Assembly (NCBI GenBank): GCA_947305825.1
Contig: CAMZET010000016.1
Location: 1 to 13,272 of the forward strand
Length of the DNA stretch: 13,272 nt
Direction of reading: 5' to 3'
Source: an uncultured Verrucomicrobiota bacterium
GTDB taxonomy: Bacteria; Verrucomicrobiota; Kiritimatiellia; RFP12; UBA1067
The notes beneath the pieces are model-generated. The model was given only the letters and a program-made list of their open reading frames with translations, did no database searches and was not told where the DNA came from. The position numbers were made by a program, and so were the translations under genes. Positions 13,216 to 13,272 of this stretch are shown here, in pieces; positions within the stretch are counted from its first letter, which is position 1; every line of letters starts with the position of its first letter.

Positions 13216-13272
13216 CCAGACATCTCGCTAGCCGCTGGATGCGCCGCCGGAATCTCCTCCATTCCATAATCC
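13216..13272. other. Right-edge flank of the repeat array
   Basis: Past the array the sequence resembles the repeat only for CCAGAC before diverging. No start codon with a ribosome site, promoter or RNA gene can be supported in the remaining bases. Confidence 0.4.

Noticed and set aside
12823..13267. Repeat-containing proteins on either strand across the 22-bp array
   Set aside because: The unit has no stop in several frames, so open frames are expected by chance. The 22-bp period and the 23-bp third unit shift the phase, and the flanking translation is Arg/Pro/Trp-rich without protein character.

Overview
The window is a GC-rich, densely packed bacterial chromosomal segment. A type II secretion pseudopilin gene and a polysaccharide flippase indicate a Gram-negative cell envelope. 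A member of the PVC superphylum (Verrucomicrobiota, Kiritimatiellota, Lentisphaerota) would fit the gene style, but that is a low-confidence impression and not something the sequence proves.

Left edge, + strand (1-1300): the last codons of an unidentified gene overlap by ATGA the start of gspK, a minor pseudopilin of the type II secretion system. Everything else recognisable is on the - strand. Read in its own direction (right to left) it runs: gltX (glutamyl-tRNA synthetase), an RsmC/RlmG-like rRNA guanine methyltransferase, an enolase-superfamily protein with a long N-terminal coiled coil, a tandem two-domain family 2 glycosyltransferase, tcdA (tRNA t6A dehydratase), serS (seryl-tRNA synthetase), aroE (shikimate dehydrogenase), a Wzx/MATE-like flippase, and an RlmD/TrmA-type uracil-C5 methyltransferase. 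Spacing is very tight. Three of the eight - strand junctions are 4-nt ATGA overlaps, one is a 1-nt gap, and the other four are 25-39 nt. The last gene converges on gspK with the two stop codons overlapping.

Two promoter-like sites share the word GATTTGGTATA, an extended -10 element: one just upstream of serS, with its TATAAT box swallowing the tcdA stop codon, and one just upstream of gltX. The gltX site lies so close to the ATG that its mRNA should be almost leaderless.

Functionally the - strand array mixes translation (two aminoacyl-tRNA synthetases, two rRNA methyltransferases, one tRNA modification enzyme) with what looks like surface-glycan work (glycosyltransferase, enolase-like enzyme, flippase). 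The glycan role is inferred from family membership and proximity only.

Right edge (12675-13272) has no recognised gene. It holds the gltX promoter, a candidate 73-codon + strand ORF of protein-like composition, about 110 bases in which I see nothing, and seven head-to-tail copies of a 22-bp repeat. The repeat array and the small ORF, together with the enolase-like protein that has His where the catalytic Lys of the muconate-lactonizing subgroup is expected, are the features most worth following up.
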